The notes under the pieces: model-generated | The model's database searches: none | The model's input: only the letters and a program-made list of their open reading frames with translations | What the model was told of the DNA's origin: nothing | Shown here: piece after piece, positions 1 through 7,847 of the stretch | How positions within the stretch are numbered: position 1 is the stretch's first letter | Layout of the letters: each line of letters opens with the position of its first letter | Program-made: the position numbers and the translations under genes | Assembly: GCF_011045115.1 (NCBI RefSeq) | Contig: NZ_JAAKZG010000023.1 | Span: 1-52,280, forward strand | Direction of reading: 5' to 3' | DNA: 52,280 bases | DNA from: Mesorhizobium zhangyense | GTDB taxonomy: Bacteria; Pseudomonadota; Alphaproteobacteria; Rhizobiales; Rhizobiaceae

Positions 1-11
1 CTAAAGCCCAT

Positions 12-257
12 TTGCAGGTAATCAGATATGGCGCTGACCGACAAGCGCCCACACCCTCTTTCATCGCCCACTGCGCTGTCTCCTCCGGCTGCATTGGGCT
101 TTCTGCGGCGGCCTCCCTGCGAAAGTGGGTTGAGGCTGCCGCTATAGGGTTGCCCATATGGGCATACGTTGTCATGGCCGGCGTCACTGCTTTGCACACG
201 TTCGTAGCGTCACGATGCGGCTTATGTCGCCCGGTCTTCGTTATTCTGCGCCGGTAG
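12..257 (+). CDS. possible small membrane protein, left end uncertain
   Basis: The reading frame is open to the left edge of the window, and the only start inside it is a TTG at 12, so the gene may begin outside. The C-terminal half contains one hydrophobic stretch (about residues 46-66, with Leu-Pro-Ile-Trp-Ala-Tyr) that could be a membrane helix, followed by a short Cys/Arg-rich tail. There is no recognisable family. It precedes the phage packaging genes on the same strand, so a small phage membrane protein is possible, but a chance frame is equally likely. Confidence 0.25.
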   Translation: MQVIRYGADRQAPTPSFIAHCAVSSGCIGLSAAASLRKWVEAAAIGLPIWAYVVMAGVTALHTFVASRCGLCRPVFVILRR

Positions 258-280
258 AGAAGTCAGGTAGCAAGGAATTT

Positions 281-691
281 ATGGCCTACGCAAATCCACT
301 TGACCAGAAGGCTGCCGCAAGACGACATTACGAGGCTAACAAGCACATCTACAAGGCTAGAGCCAAGAAGCACTCTGCAAGAGAGCGTGACCGGGTACGG
401 TCATACGTCGCAGAGCATCTTGGCCGTCATCCGTGCGTTGATTGTGGCGAACCAGATCCTGTCGTCTTGGAGTTTGACCATAGGGACGTTAGCGAAAAGG
501 ATTTCTCTATTGGTGAAGCCAATACGCTTGGAATGTCCCTTCAACGAGTTATCGCGGAAATAGGTAAATGTGATGTTCGTTGCGCCAACTGCCATCGACG
601 CAGAACGCATCGGCAATGGAGTGAGGGCACATTTGCCGCGCCAATCGTAAAGACGATTGAGCCGCTCCCTTTATTCATGTTTTGCAATTGA
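281..691 (+). CDS. HNH endonuclease-like protein
   Basis: Predicted protein of 136 residues, starting at ATG 281 behind an AAGGA-type ribosome-binding site; upstream in-frame starts lack one. The N-terminal half is basic and probably helical (many Lys/Arg). The C-terminal half has a CxxC pair (Cys-Val-Asp-Cys), then Glu-Phe-Asp-His, and a second CxxC followed by His (Cys-Ala-Asn-Cys-His-Arg-Arg). This is the layout of zinc-stabilised HNH nucleases, with the Asp-His pair as the likely catalytic core. Phages often carry such genes as free-standing homing endonucleases or as packaging helpers next to terminase. A tRNA 3' fragment begins directly after the stop codon, which would fit a mobile HNH gene inserted near a tRNA. 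Family level is fairly sure; the biological role is not. Confidence 0.7.
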   Translation: MAYANPLDQKAAARRHYEANKHIYKARAKKHSARERDRVRSYVAEHLGRHPCVDCGEPDPVVLEFDHRDVSEKDFSIGEANTLGMSLQRVIAEIGKCDVRCANCHRRRTHRQWSEGTFAAPIVKTIEPLPLFMFCN

Positions 692-723
692 TGTCCGGGG
701 TTCGATTCCTCGCTAGGGCACCA
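692..723 (+). other. 3' fragment of a tRNA gene (T arm, acceptor 3' strand, CCA)
   Basis: Positions 696-712 form a canonical T arm: a 5-bp stem (one G-T pair) around the loop TTCGATT at 701-707. The 7-nt acceptor 3' strand is 713-719, with discriminator A at 720 and CCA at 721-723. No matching 5' acceptor strand (GCCCTAG or a wobble version) is found in the preceding 140 bases, which are occupied by the HNH gene. The element is therefore a relic of a tRNA gene or half of an attachment site, not a functional tRNA. Confidence 0.55.
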
Positions 724-862
724 ATTCCCTGTCAGCGGCTCTGCTCTGCCAAGCGCAGACATCCGCGTCTCGCCCAGCCTCTGCCCTCTCAATAGTCGGC
801 ACGCTGGGCATTTTTATCCGAGGAGTACCGCGATGGAAGATCGACCGCGACCCTGCCTCTAG

Positions 863-936
863 CAGGGTGAAACTCGTGAGAAGAGTCCCGGCCTTGGAAG
901 CCGGATGCCGGAGGGCGGAACTCCGCACCCTGACCA
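863..936 (+). tRNA. tRNA-like gene, anticodon TGG (Pro by anticodon), noncanonical D and T loops
   Basis: The 74 bases fold into a full cloverleaf in which every stem pair is Watson-Crick. Acceptor 863-869 pairs with 926-932, D stem 872-875 with 883-886, anticodon stem 888-892 with 900-904, and T stem 909-913 with 921-925. The anticodon loop is 893-899 with T33 at 894 and anticodon TGG at 895-897. The discriminator is A at 933 and CCA is encoded at 934-936. The loops are abnormal: the D loop (876-882) lacks the GG pair, the T loop (914-920) is GGCGGAA instead of TTCRANN, and position 8 is A. So the elbow contacts of a normal tRNA are absent. Position 37 is A rather than the G usual in tRNA-Pro. 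It could be a degenerate phage tRNA or a tRNA mimic; whether it is charged cannot be told. Confidence 0.6.
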
Positions 937-942
937 ATCCCC

Positions 943-962
943 GCTTACGGTTTACCGTAAGC
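943..962 (+). other. 8-bp stem-loop after the tRNA-like gene
   Basis: GCTTACGG (943-950) and CCGTAAGC (955-962) are perfectly complementary around a TTTA loop. It has no T-run, so it is more likely an RNA processing or stability element of the tRNA-like transcript than a terminator. Confidence 0.4.
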
Positions 963-965
963 CCT

Positions 966-1008
966 CCGCCAGCGCCGCGATGATAAGGCGGTATGCTGGC
1001 GGGCTTTC
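966..1008 (+). terminator. probable rho-independent terminator upstream of the HNH/terminase block
   Basis: CCGCCAGC (966-973) pairs with GCTGGCGG (995-1002), followed by GCTTTCT. The T-run is short, so strength is uncertain. It sits between the tRNA-like gene and the second HNH gene and may separate the two transcripts. Confidence 0.4.
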
Positions 1009-1017
1009 TGTGAGGCC

Positions 1018-1356
1018 ATGCCGAAACGTCCCCCTTCATTCAGCCCATCACATCAGCGCACCACGCTACAGCGCAAGGCCGATGCCGACAGGGTCAGGGC
1101 GAATGTGCCTTGGCGTGCCTGGTACAAGACTGCCAAGTGGAATGCGATACGGCATGCCCAGCTATCGGACGAGCCCCTGTGCGAGATATGCAGGCATGGC
1201 GAGGTGATCACGATAGCGAACGTATGTGACCACGTAACGCCGCACCGAGGCGACCCAGAGTTGTTCTGGTCTGGCCCATTCCAAAGCCTTTGTTACCACC
1301 ACCACAACAGCACCAAGCAGCGCGAGGAAAGGCAGACCCCCACCCCCGGGCAATAA
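1018..1356 (+). CDS. HNH endonuclease of the packaging module
   Basis: Predicted protein of 112 residues. It has a basic N-terminus, a Cys-Glu-Ile-Cys pair in the middle, then Cys-Asp-His and, near the end, Cys-Tyr-His-His-His-Asn. This is the HNH/ββα-metal fold layout, with the Asp-His pair and the distal His/Asn as probable metal and catalytic residues. HNH proteins placed directly upstream of terminase small and large subunits are common in HK97-type phages. In several of them the HNH protein works with the large terminase in DNA cleavage for packaging. The position here, 78 bases before TerS on the same strand, supports that role. GTGAGG precedes ATG 1018. Confidence 0.85.
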   Translation: MPKRPPSFSPSHQRTTLQRKADADRVRANVPWRAWYKTAKWNAIRHAQLSDEPLCEICRHGEVITIANVCDHVTPHRGDPELFWSGPFQSLCYHHHNSTKQREERQTPTPGQ

Positions 1357-1434
1357 GTCTGGGGCGAACGGACACAGGACCGGCGGGGTAAGCAAATTTT
1401 CGCATCCGCAAAATTCGAAATCAGGAAGTGACCT

Positions 1435-1818
1435 ATGGCCCGTCCGAGGAAGCCTACGGCGACCCTCGAACTTAAGGGCGCCTTTAAGAAAGATCCGGCG
1501 CGTGGCAAGGCCCGCGCAAACGAGCCGAAGGTGGATGCTCCGGTGGGTGCGCCGCCAAATTGCATGCCTCAAGAGGCGTCGACTCTTTGGAACGAATTGG
1601 CCACGCATGGCACATGGCTGACTGGAGCGGATCGTCTTTTGCTTGAGATTGCATGTCGGCTTTTTGCTGATTTTCGCAGTGGCATTCTCGATGGTGGAGG
1701 CATCTCCAAGCTCATCACGGCGCTTTCCAAGCTTGGGTTCAGCCCGACCGACCGAAGCAAGGTCGGTGCACCGGGCGGAAAAGAGCCTGAAGACGACCCG
1801 TTTGCGGAATTCAAATGA
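1435..1818 (+). CDS. phage terminase small subunit (P27-like)
   Basis: Predicted protein of 127 residues that would bind the packaging site on phage DNA and recruit the large subunit. The basic start (Met-Ala-Arg-Pro-Arg-Lys-Pro-Thr), followed by a Pro-rich linker and a helical region around Trp-Asn-Glu-Leu with Leu-Thr-Gly-Ala-Asp, is typical of the P27 family of small terminases. The acidic end (Asp-Asp-Pro-Phe-Ala-Glu-Phe) is also common there. AGGAAG precedes the ATG. The stop codon overlaps the TerL start (ATGA), so the two are translationally coupled. The length fits the family. Confidence 0.85.
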   Translation: MARPRKPTATLELKGAFKKDPARGKARANEPKVDAPVGAPPNCMPQEASTLWNELATHGTWLTGADRLLLEIACRLFADFRSGILDGGGISKLITALSKLGFSPTDRSKVGAPGGKEPEDDPFAEFK

Positions 1819-3512
1819 TTTTCGACAAAGATCGATACCCGCATGTGGCGGATGGCCTTCAGTACGCTAAGGATATCGTCTGTGGGAAGTTGGCGGCATG
1901 CGAATTTGTTATCCAGGCTTGCCAGAGGCAGCTTAATGACCTCGATCGCGCGCAGGCTGGCTGGATTTATTACTTCGACCCGGATGCCGCCGAGCGCGTT
2001 TGCAAGTTCACATGCTTCTTGCCGCACATCAAAGGGCCAAGTGCTGGTGAGGCAATACGCCTCGAGTCTTGGCAGTCCTTCATTCTGACGGTCACATTTG
2101 GGTGGCTACGGAAGGATAATGGCAAACGTCGTTTCCGGCGCGCATATACCGAGGTTCCTCGCGGCAACGGCAAGACGACGCTTTCGGATGGCCCGGCGCT
2201 ATACTGCGGATTTGCCGAACGCGAAGGCGGCGCGGAGGTGTACAGCGCGGCCCGAACGCGAGATCAGGCCAAGGTTGCCTTTGCGGCCGCGCAGGCCATG
2301 CTACGCCGCGCCAAGAAATTGCGAGAGTCTCTCGGCATTGAGGTCGAGGCTCACCGCATAATCCAGCAAAACACCAACAGCTATTTCGAGGCGCTTTCCG
2401 CCGACGCGGACTCGCTGGACGGCAAGAACGTGCACTTTGCGCTGATTGACGAGTTGCATGCGCACCGCGATCGCAGCGTCTACGACGCCATCGAGACGGG
2501 TGCGGGCAAGCGCAACCAGTCGATGGTCTGGGCCATTACCACGGCAGGATCCGATAAGACAGGAATCTGCTACGAACATCGTTCGTATGTCGTCAATATT
2601 CTAAAGGGAACTGCGGAAGACGAGACCTATTTCGGCATCATCTACACTATCGATCGTGATGATGATTGGACAATCGAAGCGACGTGGCGGAAGGCAAATC
2701 CCAATTACGGTGTATCAGTCGAGGCCGAACAGATTGAGGCTCTTTGCCGTAAGGCGATGGGTTCTCCGGCTTCACAGGCCAACTTCCTAACCAAGCACCT
2801 GAATGTTTGGGTGCAGAGTGATCAAGCTCTGTACGATATGCGGGCTTGGGATAGGTGCCTGGACGAAAGCCTTGATATTGACGATTTCGAGGGAATGCCC
2901 TGTCGGATCGCAATCGACCTTGCGTCTAAGACCGACATTGCAGCCTTGGTCGCTATTTTTGAGCGCGATGGCGAGCTTATTCCGTTCGCGAAGTTTTATG
3001 TTCCTGAGCAGGCAATCGCAGAGACTCGGAATGATTCGTACTCTGGATGGGAAAGCCAGAAGCTCTTAACTACCACGCCTGGCGACGTTATCGACATCGA
3101 CCAAATTGAGGCGGACATCATGGAGATGTCTAGTCGGTTTCAGGTCATAGAGATCGCATACGACCCTTGGCAGGCGCAGCAGATGGCAAACCATCTTGTT
3201 GAGCAAGGCGCGAACGCCGTTGAATATCGCCAGACGGTGCAGAACTTCTCGGAGCCGACCAAAGAGCTAGATGCACTCATGCGATCTGGAAAGATTGCAC
3301 ATAGGTACGGTCCACGTGATCCGCTGTCTTGGATGATCGGCAACGTTGTCGGTCACTACGACGTGAAGGAAAACGTCTATCCGCGAAAAGAGCGTCCTGA
3401 GAACAAGATAGACGGTGCCATTGCCCTGATTATGTGCATCGGGCTTTGGCTGCGCGCACTGCCGGACGAAACCTCCGTCTACAAGACGCGTGGTATCCGC
3501 ATGGCGGGCTAA
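1815..3512 (+). CDS. phage terminase large subunit
   Basis: Predicted protein of 565 residues, the packaging motor ATPase and nuclease. The Walker A-like motif Arg-Gly-Asn-Gly-Lys-Thr is at residues 116-121, and the Walker B-type Leu-Ile-Asp-Glu at 210-213 is followed by His-Ala-His. The C-terminal RNase-H-like nuclease domain starts around residue 360 with Ile-Ala-Ile-Asp-Leu-Ala-Ser, whose Asp is a likely metal ligand, and continues with Asp-Pro-Trp-Gln. This is the layout of HK97/Terminase_1 large subunits, and the length is normal. It overlaps TerS by four bases and is followed by the portal gene, as in other HK97-type packaging modules. Confidence 0.95.
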   Translation: MIFDKDRYPHVADGLQYAKDIVCGKLAACEFVIQACQRQLNDLDRAQAGWIYYFDPDAAERVCKFTCFLPHIKGPSAGEAIRLESWQSFILTVTFGWLRKDNGKRRFRRAYTEVPRGNGKTTLSDGPALYCGFAEREGGAEVYSAARTRDQAKVAFAAAQAMLRRAKKLRESLGIEVEAHRIIQQNTNSYFEALSADADSLDGKNVHFALIDELHAHRDRSVYDAIETGAGKRNQSMVWAITTAGSDKTGICYEHRSYVVNILKGTAEDETYFGIIYTIDRDDDWTIEATWRKANPNYGVSVEAEQIEALCRKAMGSPASQANFLTKHLNVWVQSDQALYDMRAWDRCLDESLDIDDFEGMPCRIAIDLASKTDIAALVAIFERDGELIPFAKFYVPEQAIAETRNDSYSGWESQKLLTTTPGDVIDIDQIEADIMEMSSRFQVIEIAYDPWQAQQMANHLVEQGANAVEYRQTVQNFSEPTKELDALMRSGKIAHRYGPRDPLSWMIGNVVGHYDVKENVYPRKERPENKIDGAIALIMCIGLWLRALPDETSVYKTRGIRMAG

Positions 3513-3529
3513 CCGGAACAAGGAAAAAT

Positions 3530-4795
3530 ATGGGTATTCTAGACCTGTTCCGGTCCAAGCCGGAGGGAGCGCCTGCGCGCTCGCCGCGTGCCGACTGGCA
3601 GACATTTACGGGGTTGGATGACCCAAACCTGGCGCCGTTCCTCTACGGCGGCGCGGAGACGGAAAGCGGAACGTTCATCACACCATCAAAGGCGCTGTTT
3701 AATACCGCCGTCTTTCGGTGTGTTGATCTGATTTCAGGCAGTATTGGCATGTTGCCAATGTACCTGATGCGCAAGGGCGCGAACGGTGCGCTCGAGGCAG
3801 ACGAAGAGCATAGTCTTTTCGACGTCCTGCATTCGATACCTAATGGCTGGCAGACTGCTTACGAGTTTCGACGCCTGATGCAGGCTAATGCCCTCAATGA
3901 GGGCAATGCTTACGCTCAAATCGTTCGATCTGGTCGAAGGGTGGTTGCGCTCCACCCGCTCCATCCGTCGCGGGTGTGCGTCGAGCAGAAAGACGACCTT
4001 TCGGTCGTCTACCAAGTCACTCGAAAAGACGGGCGACAGATCGAATTGCCTCAGTCTGAGGTCTTCCATCTCCGTGATTTCTCAACCGATGGGATTGTTG
4101 GCCTTTCGCGCACCCGACTGGCGAAAGAGGCCATCGGACTCGCCATGCAGACAGAGAAATCTGCAGCACGCCTGTTCAAGAACGGCACGATGGTGGGAGG
4201 GGCGCTTACTCACCCCGGAAAGCTAGGCGATGAGGAGTTCGAAAACCTTGACACCAGCCTGAAAGACAAGTTCTCGGGCGCCGAGAATGCTCACAAATGG
4301 CTGATCCTCGAAGAGGGGATGAAAGCCGAGCCATTTTCCCCGTCTGCCCGCGATTCGCAGCAGATCGAGACGAGAAACCATCAGATCGAGGAGATTGCGC
4401 GAGCTTTTGGTGTGCCGCGTCCGCTTTTAATGATGGACGACACCTCTTGGGGTTCGGGCATCGAGACGCTCGGTTTGTTCTTCGTGCGATACGCCTTGGC
4501 ACCATGGTTCGTGGCTTGGGAACAGGCAGTGGCACGGTCGCTTCTGACGCGTGAAGAGCGGAAAACCCATAAAGCCGACTTCGACGAACGCGAATTGCTG
4601 CGTGGGTCCATCAAGGACCAGGCGGAATATCTCGCAAAGGCACTTGGTGCGGGTGGCTCAAGGCCGTGGATTTCGCAAAACGAGGCTCGCGACTATGTCG
4701 GCCTTAGCCAGCGCAGCGATGACGACGCTAACAGCCTAAAAAACCCTATGACGCAGCCCGCAAACGGCGCGAAGGCACAGGAAAAGAACTTATGA
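3530..4795 (+). CDS. phage portal protein (HK97 family)
   Basis: Predicted protein of 421 residues, forming the dodecameric ring through which DNA enters the head. I chose ATG 3530 because AAGGAAAAAT precedes it and the protein then opens with Met-Gly-Ile-Leu-Asp-Leu-Phe, the usual start of HK97-family portals. Family features include the segment Ala-Val-Phe-Arg-Cys-Val-Asp-Leu-Ile-Ser, Leu-Asn-Glu-Gly-Asn-Ala-Tyr, and a late Gly-Val-Pro-Arg-Pro-Leu-Leu. The C-terminus is polar and low-complexity. It lies between TerL and the ClpP-like protease, and its stop overlaps the protease start. Confidence 0.93.
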   Translation: MGILDLFRSKPEGAPARSPRADWQTFTGLDDPNLAPFLYGGAETESGTFITPSKALFNTAVFRCVDLISGSIGMLPMYLMRKGANGALEADEEHSLFDVLHSIPNGWQTAYEFRRLMQANALNEGNAYAQIVRSGRRVVALHPLHPSRVCVEQKDDLSVVYQVTRKDGRQIELPQSEVFHLRDFSTDGIVGLSRTRLAKEAIGLAMQTEKSAARLFKNGTMVGGALTHPGKLGDEEFENLDTSLKDKFSGAENAHKWLILEEGMKAEPFSPSARDSQQIETRNHQIEEIARAFGVPRPLLMMDDTSWGSGIETLGLFFVRYALAPWFVAWEQAVARSLLTREERKTHKADFDERELLRGSIKDQAEYLAKALGAGGSRPWISQNEARDYVGLSQRSDDDANSLKNPMTQPANGAKAQEKNL

Positions 4796-5658
4796 GCCTA
4801 ACCAGATCGCCTGTTGGCGATATTGAGCGGCCCAGCGCCTACAAATGGGACGTGCCTAGTGCCGTTCTCGCGGCATACGCACCGCTAGCGGCTGAGTCAG
4901 ATGATGAGAACACGATTTCCGTCTACGGCTCAATCGGCCGCGATTGGGATGGCAACGGCTTTACCGCCCAGAGAATGGCCGCTGCGTTGAGGTCAATCGG
5001 CGCGAACCCCGTAACCGTCAACATCAACTCGTTTGGTGGCGACATGTTTGAGGGGGTGGCGATTTATAACCTCCTCGCTGAACACCCGGCCAAAGTTACG
5101 GTTCGCGTAATGGGTATTGCAGCTAGCGCGGCAAGCGCTATCGCGATGGCCGGTGACGAAGTGCTTATGGGCACCGGCACGATGATCATGATTCATCGCG
5201 CGTGGGGGTTGGCCATTGGCAACCATCACGAGTTCACTGAAGCAGCATCTCTGTTTCAGAAGTTCGACCAGTTGCAGGCTGATATCTATGCCACCCGTAC
5301 CGGACTAGGCGAAGACGAGATTTTCGCGCTTCTGGACGGCACAAACAAAAACTCCGACGGCACGTTCATGACTGCCGCGGAGGCGATCGACAAAGGCTTC
5401 GCGGACGGCAAGTTCGATAAAGCCACAGACAGTAAAGCCAAGGCGGCTCTGCCTGCTGATATTCAGGCCATGCGGCGAATCGATGCCGCTCTGGCCAAGC
5501 AGGGCGTACCCCGCAAAGAGCGGAATGCCATGCTTAAGGAAGTAAAGGGCGAGCGCGATGCCGACCCTGCCACGCGCGACGCTGGCGAAGACGACCATAA
5601 GAACCTGGCCGCGATTAGCACGGCCCTCACCAGCAATCTTTCTATACTTAGGAGGTAG
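4792..5658 (+). CDS. ClpP-like prohead protease
   Basis: Predicted protein of 288 residues and a member of the S14 (ClpP) serine peptidase fold that phages use to mature the prohead. The segment Ile-Asn-Ser-Phe-Gly-Gly-Asp marks the oxyanion region. The nucleophile Ser lies in Gly-Ile-Ala-Ala-Ser-Ala-Ala-Ser, and the catalytic His in Met-Ile-His-Arg-Ala-Trp. The roughly 80-residue charged C-terminal tail, rich in Lys/Ala/Glu, is beyond the protease domain and could act as scaffold, which is common when no separate scaffold gene exists. None is seen between this gene and the capsid. ATGA overlap with the portal gene. Confidence 0.92.
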   Translation: MSLTRSPVGDIERPSAYKWDVPSAVLAAYAPLAAESDDENTISVYGSIGRDWDGNGFTAQRMAAALRSIGANPVTVNINSFGGDMFEGVAIYNLLAEHPAKVTVRVMGIAASAASAIAMAGDEVLMGTGTMIMIHRAWGLAIGNHHEFTEAASLFQKFDQLQADIYATRTGLGEDEIFALLDGTNKNSDGTFMTAAEAIDKGFADGKFDKATDSKAKAALPADIQAMRRIDAALAKQGVPRKERNAMLKEVKGERDADPATRDAGEDDHKNLAAISTALTSNLSILRR

Positions 5659-5663
5659 TCCAT

Positions 5664-6869
5664 ATGGACGCCACTGAAATCAAGTCCCTTATCGAAGAGC
5701 AGGGCCGCGCCTTTGAGGCATTCAAGGCCGAACACAACGCCGCGCTCGCCGACGTCAAGAAGGGCACCGAAGACGTAGTTCGCACCGACAAGGTCGAACG
5801 CATCAACACCGCGGTTTCCGACCTGCAGGCGGCTCTCGATGAGCAGGCTGCAAAGCTTGCCGCACTTCAGACTTCGGGCGCACAGACCGAGGCCGACAAG
5901 CCGGTCAATGCCGCTTACAACGCGGCGTTCGACAAGTTCTTTCGCGAAGGCGATGAGCGTGAGCTTCGCGCTGCGATCAAGAGCGCGCCGAAGGCCGACC
6001 TGAATATCGGCACGCCAGCCGAGGGCGGCTATTTTGCTCCGGTGGAGTGGGATCGCACTGTTGTCGACGCTCTCAAGATCGTCTCCGCTATGCGCGGTAT
6101 CGCGACGGTTCAGCAGGTCAGCTCCAACGCGTTCACCAAGGTCTACAACGATCGCGATACGGCTTCCGGTTGGGTCGGCGAGACGGCGGCACGTCCCAAG
6201 ACTGGCCATCCGGAGCTTGCCAGCGAGACTTTCACGCTCGGTGAGATTTACGCCAATCCTGCTGCAACCCAGCGCATTCTTGACGACTCGCTCATCAACA
6301 TCGAGACATGGCTTTCGAACGAAGTGCAGACCGAGTTCGCTTATCAGGAAGGCGTTGCCTTCGTGTCCGGCGACGGAACCAACAAGCCTCGCGGCCTGCT
6401 TGACTACCAGTCTGCTGGCGACCACCCGTTTGGCGCCATCCCAACCGTCAAGTCTGGTGCAGCTGCTGCCCTGAAGCTCGAGGGCCTCGTGGATCTGGTC
6501 TATGACCTGCCTAGCGAGCGCACCCCGAATGCCCGGTTCACGATGAACCGTAAGACGCAGGGCGCTATCCGCAAGATCAAGGACGGCAACGGCAACTTCA
6601 TCTGGCAGCCAGGCCTTCAAGCTGGTCAGCCGGCGAACGTTCTCGGCTTCCCGGTCACCGAACTCGCCGCGATGCAGGACGTCGCAGCCGGCAATATCCC
6701 GATCATCTTCGGTGACTTCAGCGGCTATCTGGTTCTCGATCGCCTCGGTGTTCGCGTTCTGCGCGATCCGTTCACTAACAAGCCGTTCGTGCAGTTCTAC
6801 ACCACGAAGCGCGTTGGTGGCGGTGTCGTTGACCCGACTGTGTTCCGCTACCACAAGATCGAAGCGTAA
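5664..6869 (+). CDS. major capsid protein (HK97 fold)
   Basis: Predicted protein of 401 residues. The first about 100 residues are helical and charged (delta domain or scaffold), followed by the capsid core. The core opens with Glu-Gly-Gly-Tyr-Phe-Ala-Pro-Val-Glu and contains Trp-Val-Gly-Glu-Thr, Asp-Asp-Ser-Leu-Ile-Asn-Ile-Glu, Gly-Asp-Gly-Thr-Asn-Lys-Pro-Arg-Gly and a late Gly-Asp-Phe-Ser-Gly-Tyr, all characteristic of the HK97 gp5 family. A strong AGGAGG site precedes the ATG, as expected for the most abundant virion protein. The N-terminal domain is probably removed by the upstream ClpP-like protease. Confidence 0.95.
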   Translation: MDATEIKSLIEEQGRAFEAFKAEHNAALADVKKGTEDVVRTDKVERINTAVSDLQAALDEQAAKLAALQTSGAQTEADKPVNAAYNAAFDKFFREGDERELRAAIKSAPKADLNIGTPAEGGYFAPVEWDRTVVDALKIVSAMRGIATVQQVSSNAFTKVYNDRDTASGWVGETAARPKTGHPELASETFTLGEIYANPAATQRILDDSLINIETWLSNEVQTEFAYQEGVAFVSGDGTNKPRGLLDYQSAGDHPFGAIPTVKSGAAAALKLEGLVDLVYDLPSERTPNARFTMNRKTQGAIRKIKDGNGNFIWQPGLQAGQPANVLGFPVTELAAMQDVAAGNIPIIFGDFSGYLVLDRLGVRVLRDPFTNKPFVQFYTTKRVGGGVVDPTVFRYHKIEA

Positions 6870-6877
6870 GGCTTCAA

Positions 6878-6899
6878 GGGGCGCTCGAGAGGGCGCCCC
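6878..6899 (+). terminator. stem-loop after the capsid gene
   Basis: GGGGCGC (6878-6884) pairs with GCGCCCC (6893-6899) 8 bases after the capsid stop codon. There is no U-run, so it probably acts as a partial attenuator or mRNA stabiliser that keeps capsid mRNA higher than the downstream genes. Confidence 0.45.
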
Positions 6900-6917
6900 A
6901 CCTATTTGGAGGCGTCA

Positions 6918-7193
6918 ATGGCTGTTGATTTGGCGATAGCCAAAAAGCACCTCAACATCTTTCACGATGACGATGACGAACTGATCACGGCTTACCTGGG
7001 CGCCGCTACCGCGTGGACATTGAAACACTGCAATCGAGAGACGGTCCCCGCCGAGGCGACATTCCAGTTCGAAGCGGCTGCGCTTTTGATGGTTGGCGAA
7101 CTCTACGAGCATCGCGAGATCAGCGTCGACAGCTTTTCCGAAAATCCGGCCGCCAAGCGGCTCATTGACCCATTCCGCTTGATGCGCGTCTGA
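6918..7193 (+). CDS. head-tail connector protein (gp6-like)
   Basis: Predicted protein of 91 residues. I chose ATG 6918 over the upstream in-frame start because TTGGAGG lies at the right distance. It begins with the pattern Asp-Leu-Ala-Ile-Ala-Lys-Lys-His-Leu, then an acidic Asp-Asp-Asp-Asp-Glu-Leu-Ile and Ala-Tyr-Leu-Gly-Ala-Ala-Thr-Ala-Trp. It closes with a helix around Leu-Met-Val-Gly-Glu-Leu-Tyr-Glu-His-Arg. This is the hallmark of the small all-helical HK97 gp6 family that forms the ring under the portal. Its position right after the capsid fits. Confidence 0.88.
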   Translation: MAVDLAIAKKHLNIFHDDDDELITAYLGAATAWTLKHCNRETVPAEATFQFEAAALLMVGELYEHREISVDSFSENPAAKRLIDPFRLMRV

Positions 7194-7219
7194 CGCTCGC
7201 GGACTTTATGGAGGGCCTG

Positions 7220-7657
7220 ATGGCCGAGAATTACTCCCCTAAAAACTACAACACTGACGGTGGCGACACTTCAGTATTTGGCGGCACCGTTAATTTCACC
7301 GGACTACCCACCTCTGCGCCAGCCGGCTCCGGACAGGCTTGGAATGACGGCGGCACGCTGAAGATTTCTCCGATTTGGGCACTTCCGGTTAACACCGTTG
7401 CGCCTGCAATCACCGGTACGGCTCAGGTCGGCCAGACGCTGACTACGACCAACGGAACTTGGACGGGCGTCCCAACTGTTACTTATACTCGCCAGTGGTA
7501 CGCCGACGGCGTAGCCATTGCGGGCGTCACAGGAACCACACGCGTTCTTGCCGCTGGTGAACTTGGCAAGGTCATTACCTGCGTTGTAACCGCGACCAAC
7601 TCGGCCGGCGTTGTCACCGCTACTTCCAACGCCACTGCGGCTGTGATCGCGGCGTAA
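7220..7657 (+). CDS. head fibre/decoration protein with Ig-like domain
   Basis: Predicted protein of 145 residues starting at ATG 7220 behind GGAGGG. The N-terminal part (about 1-55) has the pattern Tyr-Ser-Pro-Lys-Asn-Tyr with Asp-Gly-Gly-Asp and Phe-Gly-Gly, as in capsid-attached head fibre proteins. The C-terminal 85 residues form a bacterial Ig-like β-sandwich (Gln-Val-Gly-Gln-Thr-Leu, Gln-Trp-Tyr-Ala-Asp-Gly, Thr-Asn-Ser-Ala-Gly). Surface Ig domains on phage heads are thought to bind weakly to carbohydrates or host surfaces. It lies inside the head module. Assignment rests on domain style and position. Confidence 0.7.
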   Translation: MAENYSPKNYNTDGGDTSVFGGTVNFTGLPTSAPAGSGQAWNDGGTLKISPIWALPVNTVAPAITGTAQVGQTLTTTNGTWTGVPTVTYTRQWYADGVAIAGVTGTTRVLAAGELGKVITCVVTATNSAGVVTATSNATAAVIAA

Positions 7658-7661
7658 GCCG

Positions 7662-7847
7662 GTGTGGGTTAGGTTTCTTGCCGACTACGACTTCCGCCTG
7701 CCTGGAAGCACGATCGCCTACAAGTCCGGCATGACGCTGAATGTCACGCGCGCGGCGGCGGAAGCCGCCGTTGCTGCGGGCAAGGCCGTGCGGTTGAAGA
7801 CACCACGTAAAGGCGAGAAGCCGGAGGCTGCCGATGAGAAAACGTAG
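7662..7847 (+). CDS. small head-module protein, unknown function
   Basis: Predicted protein of 61 residues with a GTG start at 7662, four bases after the preceding stop. It begins Met-Trp-Val-Arg-Phe-Leu-Ala-Asp-Tyr-Asp and ends in a Lys/Glu-rich tail. There is no recognised domain. Short proteins with this aromatic start and a central 'Gly-Met-Thr-Leu-Asn-Val' stretch recur between connector genes in rhizobial phages. It overlaps the next gene by 14 bases, which supports real translation. Confidence 0.65.
   Translation: MWVRFLADYDFRLPGSTIAYKSGMTLNVTRAAAEAAVAAGKAVRLKTPRKGEKPEAADEKT

Noticed and set aside
151-164. Perfect 14-base palindrome TGCCCATATGGGCA as a possible operator
   Set aside because: It lies inside a possible coding frame, has no repeat elsewhere that I saw, and no promoter of clear quality nearby.
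640-723. A complete tRNA ending at 723
   Set aside because: No 5' acceptor strand, D arm or anticodon arm matches in the preceding 140 bases.
5463-6854. Long minus-strand open frame (463 codons) opposite the protease end and the capsid gene
   Set aside because: It is the antisense shadow of the strongly supported capsid gene; no family motifs and no suitable ribosome-binding site.
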